Translations under genes and position numbers: made by a program
Shown: positions 1 through 8,294 of the stretch, in pieces
How positions within the stretch are numbered: the stretch's first letter is position 1
Layout: each line of letters starts with the position of its first letter
Source of the DNA: VXMO01 sp965205915
Lineage (GTDB): Bacteria; Chloroflexota; Dehalococcoidia; UBA6926
DNA: 64,000 nt
Direction: 5' to 3'
NCBI GenBank assembly: GCA_965205915.1
Contig: OZ242191.1
Coordinates: forward strand, 434,001-498,000
Notes under the pieces: generated by a model
Seen by the model: only the letters and a program-made list of their open reading frames with translations
Database searches by the model: none
What the model was told of the DNA's origin: nothing

Positions 1-2
1 CA

Positions 3-323
3 GTCTTGGGGCCGGATGTGTCGTACTTCTCCAGGGAGCGACTGCCGCGAGATTCGAGAATCCAGGGCTACGCCGAAGTTGCGCCTGAGCTGGTCGTCGA
101 AGTCGTATCACCGAGCGACTCCGTCAGAGAAGTCGCCGGCAAAGCCAGTATGTGGATAACCGGCGGAGTCCAACTGGTGTGGGTTGTGTGGCCGGAAACC
201 AGGATGATTGATATATACCGCCCTAACCTACCCGTGACGACTCTTCGCGAAACCGACACTCTCACCGGCGAAGACGTACTCCCTCAATTCACTGTTACGG
301 TCAAAGACATCTTCGACACGTAG
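3..323 (+). CDS. Uma2 family (DUF820) endonuclease-like protein, 3' part
   Basis: The reading frame is open at the left edge and ends with TAG at 321-323, so only the C-terminal 106 residues are visible. They match the complete neighbour at 754-1326. The restriction-like (PD-(D/E)XK) core residues of the family are present: Asp in GPDVSYFS, Glu in VVEVVSPSD and Lys in REVAGKASMW. Uma2 proteins are common in Cyanobacteria and Chloroflexi and their biological role is unsettled. The last ~210 bases are almost identical to the second copy while the earlier part is clearly diverged, which points to gene conversion. The true start lies outside the window. Confidence 0.85.
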   Translation, partial: VLGPDVSYFSRERLPRDSRIQGYAEVAPELVVEVVSPSDSVREVAGKASMWITGGVQLVWVVWPETRMIDIYRPNLPVTTLRETDTLTGEDVLPQFTVTVKDIFDT

Positions 324-349
324 ATACCCCTACAAAGGGAAGGGATGCC

Positions 350-595
350 TTGAAAATCCTACTCGTGGCAGCGGCCACTCTAGTGCTAGTGGCTGCGGCA
401 TGTGAAGGGGATGCTGCATATCAACGAACACAGGCCACTGGGGAAGCATTACGCCTAGAGCGCGACACGACACGAGCGACAGCCACAGCCTTTGCGCTCA
501 ACGGGCGACGACACGACACACCTTTGGCGCGCGAGGGTTCCGTGCCTGCTCTACGGGCCGGCGGGCGCATCGGAGTCGGATACGGTGCCGGATGA
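350..595 (+). pseudogene. Remnant of a small lipoprotein gene (N-terminal part only)
   Basis: A TTG-initiated frame encodes a convincing lipoprotein signal (basic start, hydrophobic run, lipobox LVAAAC with Cys18) followed by a short polar segment. After about residue 60 the frame turns into Arg/Gly-rich sequence with no protein-like character, while the sensible protein sequence continues in a different frame (see 492-677). I read this as the 5' end of a lipoprotein gene abutting unrelated debris. A short genuine lipoprotein of about 80 residues cannot be excluded. A ribosome-binding-like AAAGGGAAGGG lies just upstream. Confidence 0.35.
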
Positions 596-677
596 ATACG
601 TCCGGATCCCCGATATGGAGCAGGTGGCGCGTGTTCTCGCGCTGACGGCGCTGGACGTGACGGAACTGCCGGCATAA
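492..677 (+). pseudogene. C-terminal fragment of an M20-family peptidase/deacylase
   Basis: From about base 515 this frame reads CLLYGPAG, then VPDEYVRIPDMEQVARV, then LALTALDVTELPA and a stop. That is the typical last ~45 residues of M20 enzymes (ArgE/DapE/acetylornithine deacetylase group): a YGPG-like strand, a (T/V)PDEYV segment at the active site, and a helix ending in ALTALD. None of the upstream catalytic domain is present and there is no credible start, so it is a gene remnant between the two Uma2 copies. The assignment rests on motif recognition only. Confidence 0.5.
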
Positions 678-714
678 CGCCCACCGGCTCCGCAGCGACT
701 ACAACCTCCTCTTG

Positions 715-720
715 TACAAT
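715..720 (+). promoter_or_regulatory. -10-like TACAAT before the second Uma2 gene
   Basis: TACAAT at 715-720 is followed by a leader of roughly 28 bases with a GGGGAG ribosome-binding site (741-746) before the ATG at 754. No convincing -35 is visible. Confidence 0.45.
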
Positions 721-753
721 AGAGTGACGCGAATCCCGTTTGGGGAGTAAGAC

Positions 754-1326
754 ATGGCAACAACTCAACAGGCGCTGAGGACAACCCTCGGAACAGAGCC
801 CATCACGGCAGAACAGCTGCTGGAGATGGACGAGCGCGGGGAATTGATTCGGGGGGTATTCTGTCCAACCATGGTTCCAGGAATTCAGCACGGCAAGATC
901 ATAGCCAGGCTCATTATTCTGTTGGGCGCGATAATCGTGCCAAACAGAATCGGCACGATTGTAACGGCGGACGCCGGAGTCCGGCTCAGCAGGAATCCCG
1001 ATACCGTCCTCGGCCCGGACATTTCCTACTTCTCCAAAGAGCGGCTGTCTTTGGATGTCGACATTCCTGGCTACGCGGAAGTTCCGCCCGAATTAGTAGT
1101 TGAGGTTGTTTCCCCGAGTGACTCCGTCAGAGAAGTCGCCGGCAAAGCCAGTATGTGGATAACCGGCGGAGTCCAACTGGTTTGGGTGGTGTGGCCGGAA
1201 ACCAAGATGATCGATATATACCGCCCCAACCTACCCGTGACGACTCTTCGCGAAACCGACACCCTGACCGGCGAAGACGTACTCCCTCAATTCACCGTTA
1301 CGGTCAAAGACATCTTCGACATCTAG
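754..1326 (+). CDS. Uma2 family (DUF820) endonuclease-like protein
   Basis: A complete 190-residue protein, the usual length for Uma2/DUF820. It has an N-terminal helical part (EPITAEQLLEMDERGE), a strand containing DAGVRLSRNPDTVLGPDISY, then VVEVVSPSD and the conserved Lys in REVAGKASMW, giving a PD-(D/E)XK-like set of acidic residues plus lysine. The start is ATG 754, preceded by GGGGAG at suitable distance and TACAAT at 715. The C-terminal third is nearly identical at DNA level to the truncated copy at the left edge. Function in the cell is not known; the family is often multicopy and mobile-like. Confidence 0.85.
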   Translation: MATTQQALRTTLGTEPITAEQLLEMDERGELIRGVFCPTMVPGIQHGKIIARLIILLGAIIVPNRIGTIVTADAGVRLSRNPDTVLGPDISYFSKERLSLDVDIPGYAEVPPELVVEVVSPSDSVREVAGKASMWITGGVQLVWVVWPETKMIDIYRPNLPVTTLRETDTLTGEDVLPQFTVTVKDIFDI

Positions 1327-1378
1327 AAAAGGCATTTCCCCGCCCTACCACCGCCATCGCGGGGGCGCCGGGGCGGAA

Positions 1379-2932
1379 CTACATCATGCGGGCGTCGTCG
1401 GGGCCCATGCCGGGCGGCGGGCTTTCCTCATGCGGGCGAAGGTCCGGTCGCACGCGCAGCCAACGGGGAACCGGGGCGCGGGTTGGGCGTTCCTCGGTTG
1501 GCGCTTCAACAACCTTCTTCTCCGGCTTGTGGCGCGGCGCCGGGTAAGCCTCCCGGATAGTGGCCCATATCGTGCGGATTTGACCGACGTCTTCCGTTGA
1601 CGGCGGAATGCCACCGTAGCGCGCGCGGACAAACGAATCGGTGAATAGGCCGACGTTCTGGCCAACGAAGAGATTCCGCAGTTCCGGATGGAACTCTTCC
1701 GGCGTTTCCCAACCTTCACGCGAAACTCCGTGGTCGTCCGCCAGGGCCAGCAAGCCACGGTACGCGCCGAGAGCGACGGAGACAGGATTGTTGGGGTCAA
1801 GATCGGCGGTGACCCCATCGTGTTTGGGCGTTCGGCGGAATCGGGCGGCGAGGGCGGACAATACGGAGGAGAGATCATCGACGACCGTCGATTCACCCTG
1901 GAGTCGCTCGCGTTCCTCATCCGCGGATTGCTGCTCGCGTCGCCCACGGAGGCCTGAGAACAGGCGCCACAAGAACCACGAGATTCCGAGGATAGCAGCG
2001 AGGATGGCCACCCAGGCGACGATTCGTGAGAGCCAGTAAAGCAGTCTATTCGGTTCTTCGTCGCGGGTGAACATGCGGTCAAAATCGGGCGCGGAGGGGA
2101 GCTGGAACTCTATACCCTCGCCCTCGCTCGCAAAGAGGCCGACAACCTGGAAGAAGACAAAGGCCGTCACTCTGACAATGAGTTCGACGACCCATCCAAT
2201 CACGACCAACACCGGAATGAATATACGCGCGACAAACTCAATCGCGATGCCCGCGATTCGGCCAAATTCCCCTTCAGCCAAGAAGGCGAGGAGGACGCTG
2301 CCAACGATAATGCCGCCGACGGTGAGCGCCATAATGCGGGGCCAGTCCCGGAGGCCGGCGCTCTGCTCCGCATCCATGGAGGTGATGTGTATCAGGGCAA
2401 ACGAGGCGATGCCTGTGCCAAAGAAGAGGAACGTCGGTATCGGCGTACCGGCGTAGTCCTCCAGGAGGACGTCAACGACGACGCCCACGACAACAACGAC
2501 CACGCCGATGCGGAACGATTGGGCAAGAGAGTTCACCCAAACGATTTCCTGTCCCAGATGCGCGCCGCGCCACCAGAAGACGCCGAGCACGACGCCGCCG
2601 ACCATGGCGTGGCGACCGGTTTGCCAGTCCTGCCAGAACCATAGCGGCCAGGAGAAGTCCCAGCCGACCTGCGGCAGGATGGCGATGCCAATGTAGATGA
2701 CGATTGCGCCGCCACCGGCCACGATGCCACGCGCGGCTGCTATCGGGGCATCAGCGGGCACGATCCAGCGGATGAGCACATACCCGGAAGCGGCAACGAT
2801 GAGCGCGAGCCAAACAGGAACGAGGCTTTCATGCGCGCCGAACAAGAGCAGGACCAGGCCGCTGGCGATCGTGATCCACGCGACCTCCATGGAGAGTCGC
2901 GCGCCCTCAAGGGCTAGCGGCGCCCACCTCAT
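1379..2932 (-). CDS. DUF4129-domain membrane protein of a MoxR-DUF58 operon
   Basis: 517 residues. The first ~300 residues hold several hydrophobic segments (for example WITIASGLVLLLFGAHESL and LALIVAASGYVLIRWIV). A further membrane span (LYWLSRIVAWVAILAAILG) leads into a cytoplasmic part whose last ~130 residues match DUF4129 (SVALGAYRGLLALADDHG, WETPEEFHPEL, DSFVRARYGG). DUF4129 proteins usually accompany MoxR ATPases, DUF58 proteins and transglutaminase-like proteins; no transglutaminase is present here. Its ATG at 2932 overlaps the DUF58 stop by four bases, so translation is probably coupled. Confidence 0.85.
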   Translation of the reverse strand: MRWAPLALEGARLSMEVAWITIASGLVLLLFGAHESLVPVWLALIVAASGYVLIRWIVPADAPIAAARGIVAGGGAIVIYIGIAILPQVGWDFSWPLWFWQDWQTGRHAMVGGVVLGVFWWRGAHLGQEIVWVNSLAQSFRIGVVVVVVGVVVDVLLEDYAGTPIPTFLFFGTGIASFALIHITSMDAEQSAGLRDWPRIMALTVGGIIVGSVLLAFLAEGEFGRIAGIAIEFVARIFIPVLVVIGWVVELIVRVTAFVFFQVVGLFASEGEGIEFQLPSAPDFDRMFTRDEEPNRLLYWLSRIVAWVAILAAILGISWFLWRLFSGLRGRREQQSADEERERLQGESTVVDDLSSVLSALAARFRRTPKHDGVTADLDPNNPVSVALGAYRGLLALADDHGVSREGWETPEEFHPELRNLFVGQNVGLFTDSFVRARYGGIPPSTEDVGQIRTIWATIREAYPAPRHKPEKKVVEAPTEERPTRAPVPRWLRVRPDLRPHEESPPPGMGPDDARMM

Positions 2933-4215
2933 GCCCTCACCGCATCCGTGGGTATCTCGTACTCAGTACGCCGGTCCACGCCGGGACGGAATATGGCCTC
3001 GTGCTCCAGTTGCGCCATCCGATGGCCGATCTCGTGGACGATGATGTCCGGGTCGGGTATGGTCGGCGACGGCGTTTCGGCCGTCCAGACGACGCTCGGC
3101 CTCGCCCCCACGCGGCGCAGGGCGCGCAGCGCATTGATCGCCTCGTCATCCAACACGCTCGTCACAAGGACGATGGTGGAGCCGGTCGGCAACCGCCGTG
3201 CCTGCTCCATCAGGAACTGACCCATCGCCTGCCGGCCAAGGGGTGTAACGACGGCAAGACTTTCAAACACTGTGGTCAGCTGCTGGCGCGTCCGATTGGG
3301 CATAACGCGGATCGGCTCATCCGTCAGCGGCGAGATGCTGTTTGTCATCAGCCCAAATGACATTTTCCGGCCATACGCCCACTCCGCGATTGAGGCGGCG
3401 GCGGTGACGCCGCGCTCAAGCAGCACGGGGGAATAACCCCACTGCCCTTCCCTTACGGTCAACGTTTGGACATTCAGCGCCACGATGACGGTCTCTGAAA
3501 CTGACGGCGAGAAAAGCCGCACGGTGAGAGCCTGTGAGCGCGCGGTCGCCTTCCAATCGATGCGGCGGAGCGCGTCCCCCGGCTCATAGGGTCGCAGGCC
3601 GCGCAAAATGCTGGGGTCCTCGTGGTAAGGCTGCCCACCGCGTTGTTCGCCAAATGGTCGGCGCGCGTGGATGCCGATGGCGGGCAGCGGCAGGGTCTGG
3701 GGGTAGACGATGACGTGATCCCATCCAGGCTCAAGGCGTTCCGTGTAGAAGAAGCCGAATACGTCGCCGCTCGTTATGGTGGCGGGGCCGAATCGATAGA
3801 GGCCGCGGCGGCGGCACTCCATGGTGAATCGCCATGTCACGCGCTCGAACCTGGCGAGGGACGTGGAGCGTGTGACGTTGTACGCCCCCTGCTCCATCCG
3901 AATCGTGCGCGGCTTGTCTGCTTCCTCAAGCCCGGAGGGAAATTGGTCTTCCAGAGTGATCCAGGGCATGGGGATTGCCTTGAGGTTGGTCACGCGGAGT
4001 TGGACGGTGACAGTGTCACCAATGAATGCGCGCGTTTCCGAGAGAGAGCGTTCAAACGTGACGCGGGCGAGGGCGACCCGATTCCATGCCCATGACACAA
4101 CCCATGTCAGGATCACGAGCGCGCCGAGGCCGACCAGCAGGCCCTGCCCCGTCGCGAGGCCGACCAGCATCAGCAGACCAAATGTCGCTACCCAGCCCCC
4201 GGTGAGCGTGAGCAT
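2929..4215 (-). CDS. DUF58 domain-containing protein
   Basis: 428 residues. Two N-terminal membrane segments (GGWVATFGLLMLVGLATGQ and LLVGLGALVILTWVVSWAW) are followed by a beta-rich region (SLSETRAFIGDTVTVQLRVTN) and the DUF58 core with its typical LRPYEPGDALRRIDWKATAR, then a von Willebrand A-like fold. DUF58 proteins are thought to act with a MoxR ATPase in assembly or maturation of membrane or periplasmic complexes. It sits five bases after the MoxR gene and overlaps the DUF4129 gene, so all three form one operon. Specific substrate unknown. Confidence 0.9.
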   Translation of the reverse strand: MLTLTGGWVATFGLLMLVGLATGQGLLVGLGALVILTWVVSWAWNRVALARVTFERSLSETRAFIGDTVTVQLRVTNLKAIPMPWITLEDQFPSGLEEADKPRTIRMEQGAYNVTRSTSLARFERVTWRFTMECRRRGLYRFGPATITSGDVFGFFYTERLEPGWDHVIVYPQTLPLPAIGIHARRPFGEQRGGQPYHEDPSILRGLRPYEPGDALRRIDWKATARSQALTVRLFSPSVSETVIVALNVQTLTVREGQWGYSPVLLERGVTAAASIAEWAYGRKMSFGLMTNSISPLTDEPIRVMPNRTRQQLTTVFESLAVVTPLGRQAMGQFLMEQARRLPTGSTIVLVTSVLDDEAINALRALRRVGARPSVVWTAETPSPTIPDPDIIVHEIGHRMAQLEHEAIFRPGVDRRTEYEIPTDAVRA

Positions 4216-4220
4216 GGCTG

Positions 4221-5231
4221 TTAGTTTGCGCTGACCCCTTCCGCCACGGCATCCTCCTCCGGTTGGCCGCTGATTGGGACAGGCACGCTGCGGAGCACAT
4301 CGTCCACGATGTCCGCTGCCGTCAGGCCTCGGAGGCGGGCCTGGGCATTCAGGATGACGCGGTGGCTGAGCACGAATGGCGCGAGACGTTTCACGTCGTC
4401 CGGTGTCACATAGTCGCGGCCCTGCTGGAGCGCGAGGGCCTGCGACGTGTGGTACAGAGCCAGCGAGGCGCGCGGGCTTGCGCCCAGATCGAGCGAGGGG
4501 TGGTCGCGCGTCGAGTGGACGAGAGTAATGACATATTCCTCTAACGACGGCTCAACACGCGCCATCCTGACCTGGCCCTGTAGGGCGAGCAGTTCTTGCG
4601 TGGAAATGACGGGGCGCACGCGCTCCATCGGGTCTTCGGCGGTGAAACGATGGATCATTCGCGCCTCTTCTTCCGCCGACGGAAAACCGATGGTAAGCCG
4701 CATGAGAAAGCGATCAAGTTGCGCTTCCGGCAACGGGAATGTCCCTTCAAGCTCAATGGGGTTCTGGGTAGCCATGACGAGGAACGGCGCGGGCAGTGGC
4801 AGCGTCTCGCCCTCGATGGTCACCTGCCCCTCCTGCATGGCCTCCAACAGGGCCGACTGCGTGCGCGGAGTGGCGCGGTTGATCTCATCGGCCAACAGAA
4901 TCTGGGAGAAGATTGGGCCGTTTCGCAACTCGAACTCGCCGGACCTCTGGTTGTAGAAGCTGATGCCGGTGATGTCCGCCGGCATGAGATCGGGAGTGAA
5001 CTGGACGCGGTTGAACGTGCAGCCCAGCGAAGCGGCCAGCGCCTTGGCAAGCGTCGTCTTGCCGCTGCCGGGCACGTCATCGAAGAGCAGGTGGCCGCGG
5101 CACAGTAGGGCCGTGACGGCCAATTCGATGACGTCCTCCTTGCCAACGATGACGGACGCCACGCTCTCAATCAGCCGTCGCGAGGTTTGCTGAACGGTTG
5201 TTGACTCACTAGTGATTACGCGGCCCCCCAC
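4221..5231 (-). CDS. MoxR-family AAA+ ATPase
   Basis: An AAA+ protein with Walker A GSGKTTLAKALA, Walker B ILLADEINRA, sensor 1 MATQNPIELEGTFPLPEAQLDRF, and the C-terminal lid domain typical of MoxR (SPRASLALYHTSQALALQQGRDYVTPDDV). MoxR ATPases act as chaperone-like partners of vWA/DUF58 proteins encoded next door, as here. The start is uncertain. The frame can extend to a TTG at 5279, but those 16 residues are encoded by GC-rich repeat-like DNA, so I prefer GTG 5231, which gives about 336 residues, normal for the family. It is divergent from the dienelactone hydrolase gene. Confidence 0.9.
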   Translation of the reverse strand: MGGRVITSESTTVQQTSRRLIESVASVIVGKEDVIELAVTALLCRGHLLFDDVPGSGKTTLAKALAASLGCTFNRVQFTPDLMPADITGISFYNQRSGEFELRNGPIFSQILLADEINRATPRTQSALLEAMQEGQVTIEGETLPLPAPFLVMATQNPIELEGTFPLPEAQLDRFLMRLTIGFPSAEEEARMIHRFTAEDPMERVRPVISTQELLALQGQVRMARVEPSLEEYVITLVHSTRDHPSLDLGASPRASLALYHTSQALALQQGRDYVTPDDVKRLAPFVLSHRVILNAQARLRGLTAADIVDDVLRSVPVPISGQPEEDAVAEGVSAN

Positions 5232-5454
5232 CCTAACCCTACCCCCGCGCGGGCGAAGGGGATTCTTCGGTTCTGACAAGTCTACGGGCTGCCCTGCTAA
5301 GCGGCAAGGAAAGCGGCTGCGCGGCGGGATTTACGATTGTGTCTATCTTCACACTCTCATGCGCTACTGTTACGATGAGCATGGAGCCGAACATCGCGTC
5401 GAATCGCGATGCGCGGCGCAAAAGACAAACAGAACCGTAATGGGGAGGGGAATA

Positions 5455-6117
5455 ATGCCCGATACGATAGTTTCTTACGACGTTGACCTGGTGAAGGGGT
5501 ATGCGGCGCATCCGATGGCGGAGGGCAAGTACCCGGGCATTGTCGTGATCCAAGAGTGGTGGGGCCTTGACGAGCACATCCGGGACGTGACCCGCCGATT
5601 CGCCCGAGCGGGCTATACAGCCATCGCGCCGGATCTGTTTCACGGCGACGTGGCGAATGAGCCTTCCGAGGCGCAGAAGTTGGCGATGGGTCTGGATCGC
5701 CCCCGCGCAGTGCGTGACACCCGCACAGCTATCGATTACATCAGGAACTCCGAGCTTTCCAACGGCAGCGTGGCGGTTATCGGCTACTGCCTTGGCGGTG
5801 GTATCTCGCTGTTGACCGCCACACAGGACGACGGCGTCGCCGCGACGGTCGTCTACTACGGCGGGATTCCCGACCCGGCTGACCAGCTGGATAGCGTGAG
5901 CTCACCGGTGCTCGCCGTCTATGGCAGCGATGAGGGAGAGCGGGCGGACCAGCTTGAGAGCGAGTTGAACGCGCGCGGCAAGTCCGTCCAGAAGCACATC
6001 TACGACGGCGCGACGCACGGCTTCTTCAACGACTCCGGCGCGGGTCACAACGCCGAGGCATCCGCCGATTCGTGGGAAAAGACCCTCGCGTTCCTCAAGG
6101 CAAACGTGCCCGCGTAA
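5455..6117 (+). CDS. Dienelactone hydrolase family protein
   Basis: 220 residues from ATG 5455, preceded by GGGGAGGGG. A longer in-frame extension exists upstream but is not protein-like. It has the alpha/beta-hydrolase fold of dienelactone hydrolases: oxyanion region VVIQEWWGLDEHIRDV, nucleophile elbow GYCLGGG with Cys instead of Ser, and C-terminal ATHGFFND providing His; the catalytic Asp is likely in AVYGSDEGER. Such enzymes hydrolyse cyclic ester intermediates of chlorocatechol degradation, but many homologues act on other esters or lactones, so the substrate is open. It stands alone and is followed by a strong terminator. Confidence 0.9.
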   Translation: MPDTIVSYDVDLVKGYAAHPMAEGKYPGIVVIQEWWGLDEHIRDVTRRFARAGYTAIAPDLFHGDVANEPSEAQKLAMGLDRPRAVRDTRTAIDYIRNSELSNGSVAVIGYCLGGGISLLTATQDDGVAATVVYYGGIPDPADQLDSVSSPVLAVYGSDEGERADQLESELNARGKSVQKHIYDGATHGFFNDSGAGHNAEASADSWEKTLAFLKANVPA

Positions 6118-6143
6118 GACACGCGAATCACATACGAACCCTG

Positions 6144-6180
6144 CGTAGGGGCGCGTCGCGACGCGCCCCTACGTCTTTTT
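6144..6180 (+). terminator. Rho-independent terminator after the dienelactone hydrolase gene
   Basis: A perfect 30-base palindrome (6144-6173; half-site CGTAGGGGCGCGTCG) is followed directly by a run of T (TCTTTTTT), 27 bases after the stop codon. The palindrome belongs to the same GTAGGGGCG family of hairpins seen near 60626 and 61957. Confidence 0.8.
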
Positions 6181-6207
6181 TGGGGGCGCCGAGCTCCCGG
6201 CGGGCGG

Positions 6208-6376
6208 CATGGCCCCCCGCCTTCGCGGGGGATTCGGATGGAGGCGCGGGGGATTCGGATGGGGAGCGTGCGGGAATGACGAATTGGCGGTACGAAGTGG
6301 GATTCCATATTTGAGGTGGCGGTACGGAGTGGGGTTCCATATTTGAGATTAAGGTTCCCGCCTTCACGGGAATGAC
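6208..6376. repeat. REP-like palindromes and tandem 32-base repeat
   Basis: A gene-free stretch with three components. First, CCCCGCCTTCGCGGGG followed by two GGGGATTCGGATGG units, resembling the stretch at 36720-36785. Second, a tandem pair of 32-base units (6285-6316 and 6317-6348; each begins TGGCGGTACG and ends CATATTTGAG) with three mismatches. Third, TTCCCGCCTTCACGGGAATGACG (6356-6378), a unit also found near 13874, 34999 and 61892. I see no coding potential. Confidence 0.75.
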
Positions 6377-6388
6377 GCGCGGGGGGTC

Positions 6389-7396
6389 TTAGAACGGCCG
6401 GTGGATGAGGTAGTCGCCGATTTCGGTTAGGGCGGCGATGCCTGCTTCGGGCAGACCGGCCTGTTCGATCATGCGGCGCCCCTTTGCCCAATGGGCCTCG
6501 GCTTCCGCAGCGCAGAAATCTGGCGCTCCGAGTGATTCAAGCAAAGAGACGACTTCGTCCACGCCGTCAGGGCCGAACCCACTCCGGTACATCTCGCTTA
6601 GGCGATCCGCGTCGGGTGAGTCCTCGCGGGAGAGTCCGTATACGACGGGCAGGCTCTTCTTGCCGTCACGGATATCGAGCGCAGTCTCCTTGCCGATGAC
6701 CGCCCCGCCCCATATATCGAGCACATCGTCGTGGATCTGGAACGCGATGCCCATCTCGAACCCGGCGTCGCCGAGGAGTTTGCTCTGTTCCGGGGAGCCG
6801 GTGGCAAACATGCAGCCGAACTCCAGCGCGCACCGGAACGCCTCCGCCGACTTGTTGCCGATCATCTGCTTGTAGTCGGCGACAGTCACGTTCGAGCGGG
6901 TTTCAAATTCAATATCCGCCGTTTGCCCTTCGCAGAGAGCAAGGCACGTCTCATCAAGGAGGCGGATTGCGTGGAGGACGCTTTGCGGCGGCGCGCCGTC
7001 GTCGGTCATGTGGAGTACGACGAGTTGCGAGAGAGCGTGCATCGCATCGCCGGCGTTGATGGCCTGCGGCGCGCCCCACTTACTCCAGACGGTGGGGCGA
7101 TTGCGGCGCATGTGGCTCTCGTCCTGGATGTCGTCGTGAATTAGGGAGAAGTTGTGGAGCAGTTCGAGGCCGACGGCGGCGGGAACGGCGGTCTTCCAGT
7201 CGCCGCCGCACGCCTCCGCGGTGACGAGAACAAGGGTTGGCCGCAGGTATTTGCCGCCCTGGGTCAGCGCGTCGTTCTCCCACCCAAGATGGTGGCGCAT
7301 CATGTCAAAGAGGTGGCCGGGGCGGTCGCCGAGAATATCGACGATGGCTTCATCAAGAGTGGGACGGAACCTGGATAGAGACGCCGGGGCATCCAT
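6389..7396 (-). CDS. Polyprenyl (geranylgeranyl-type) diphosphate synthase
   Basis: 335 residues from ATG 7396, chosen because similarity to the family starts right after it; a longer frame upstream lacks support. Both aspartate-rich motifs are intact: first DDIQD at residues 88-92, second DDVLD at 223-227, with the conserved GGKYLRP segment near residue 47. These bind the Mg2+-diphosphates of allylic substrate and isopentenyl diphosphate during chain elongation. Chain length cannot be fixed by eye. It probably supplies prenyl chains for membrane lipids, quinones (compare UbiA at 51919) or undecaprenyl carriers. Confidence 0.9.
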   Translation of the reverse strand: MDAPASLSRFRPTLDEAIVDILGDRPGHLFDMMRHHLGWENDALTQGGKYLRPTLVLVTAEACGGDWKTAVPAAVGLELLHNFSLIHDDIQDESHMRRNRPTVWSKWGAPQAINAGDAMHALSQLVVLHMTDDGAPPQSVLHAIRLLDETCLALCEGQTADIEFETRSNVTVADYKQMIGNKSAEAFRCALEFGCMFATGSPEQSKLLGDAGFEMGIAFQIHDDVLDIWGGAVIGKETALDIRDGKKSLPVVYGLSREDSPDADRLSEMYRSGFGPDGVDEVVSLLESLGAPDFCAAEAEAHWAKGRRMIEQAGLPEAGIAALTEIGDYLIHRPF

Positions 7397-7466
7397 GGGT
7401 TTGTCCCTCCCTGGCTGAGGATTCTGCCCTGCTACGACCCTTAAGGTCATCACCGAGTCCGGCGGT

Positions 7467-8165
7467 TTAACCGACCGGCTCGCGGCTCCCCAGGGGATTC
7501 TGTCCCTCGTTGGCCTCCGGCTCCGCAATAGCAGCCAATACGTCCTTGGTGGCGATGGCCCCTTCACGCAGCACCTGGGGCCTGGACGTGGTCAGATCGA
7601 CGATGGTCGAGGGCTTGCCCGCAGGCAGAGTGCCCTCCCCCACCGCATAGTCGAGCCATGGCCCAAGCTCTTCCATCACATCCTTCATGGAGCGGGCGTC
7701 AGAAGAGCCTGCGCGATTCGCGCTCGTGCCGATGACGGGCCGACCGAACGCTCTGATCAACTGCCGCGCGACGGGATGATCCGGGACGCGAACGGCGACG
7801 GTTGCTGCCCCGCCGCTAACGATTTCCGGCAGATCCGGCGAGCGCTTGACGACCATTGTCAGGGCTCCGGGCCAGTAGCGTCGCGCCAGTTTCCACGCAC
7901 TGTCCGGCACATCGACAGCTACCTGGCTGAGTTGGTCGGCGTCGGCAAGTAGAACGGGCAGGCCCTGCCCATGATCACGTCCCTTGGCACGGTAGATTCT
8001 CTCGACGGCTTCAGGGTCAAAGGCATCCGCGCCCAGCGCAAATAATGTGTCTGTTGGAAAGCAAATAATACCGCCAACCCTAAGCATCACGACAGCTGCG
8101 CGAATCTGAAGCTCGGGGTCTGTTGCCTGATCGGTGGCCTCGCCTAAGGCGGTTTTGTCGGTCAC
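7467..8165 (-). CDS. L-threonylcarbamoyladenylate synthase (Sua5/YciO/YrdC)
   Basis: 232 residues. It makes threonylcarbamoyl-AMP from threonine, bicarbonate and ATP for the t6A37 modification of ANN-decoding tRNAs. Diagnostic motifs: FPTDTLFALGADAFD, YRAKGRDHGQGLPVLL (KxR region), WPGALTMVV, and GTSANRAG. This is the single-domain YrdC length; no Sua5 C-terminal domain. The start is GTG 8165, with AAGGAG seven bases upstream and TATACT at 8184-8189. The same frame stays open for another 1.5 kb but only as the antisense of guaA, so the long version is rejected. Confidence 0.9.
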   Translation of the reverse strand: MTDKTALGEATDQATDPELQIRAAVVMLRVGGIICFPTDTLFALGADAFDPEAVERIYRAKGRDHGQGLPVLLADADQLSQVAVDVPDSAWKLARRYWPGALTMVVKRSPDLPEIVSGGAATVAVRVPDHPVARQLIRAFGRPVIGTSANRAGSSDARSMKDVMEELGPWLDYAVGEGTLPAGKPSTIVDLTTSRPQVLREGAIATKDVLAAIAEPEANEGQNPLGSREPVG

Positions 8166-8183
8166 TCTGTGGCTCCTTGACCA

Positions 8184-8189
8184 AGTATA
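8184..8189 (-). promoter_or_regulatory. -10 element TATACT before the Sua5 gene
   Basis: TATACT on the minus strand, 18 bases before the GTG start, with AAGGAG in between. The transcript leader would be very short. Confidence 0.5.
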
Positions 8190-8294
8190 GCACCCGTTAG
8201 TAGTCTGAACATCAGTGGGGCCGCTACGGAAAATGGGGCGAGCACGCGGATATTTTGGTAACCGCAGAGGCCTTTTGGGGGACTGACAGCGCAC

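Noticed and set aside
5232..5279. TTG-initiated 16-residue extension of the MoxR protein.
   Set aside because: Encoded by low-complexity repeat-like DNA; left as an alternative only.
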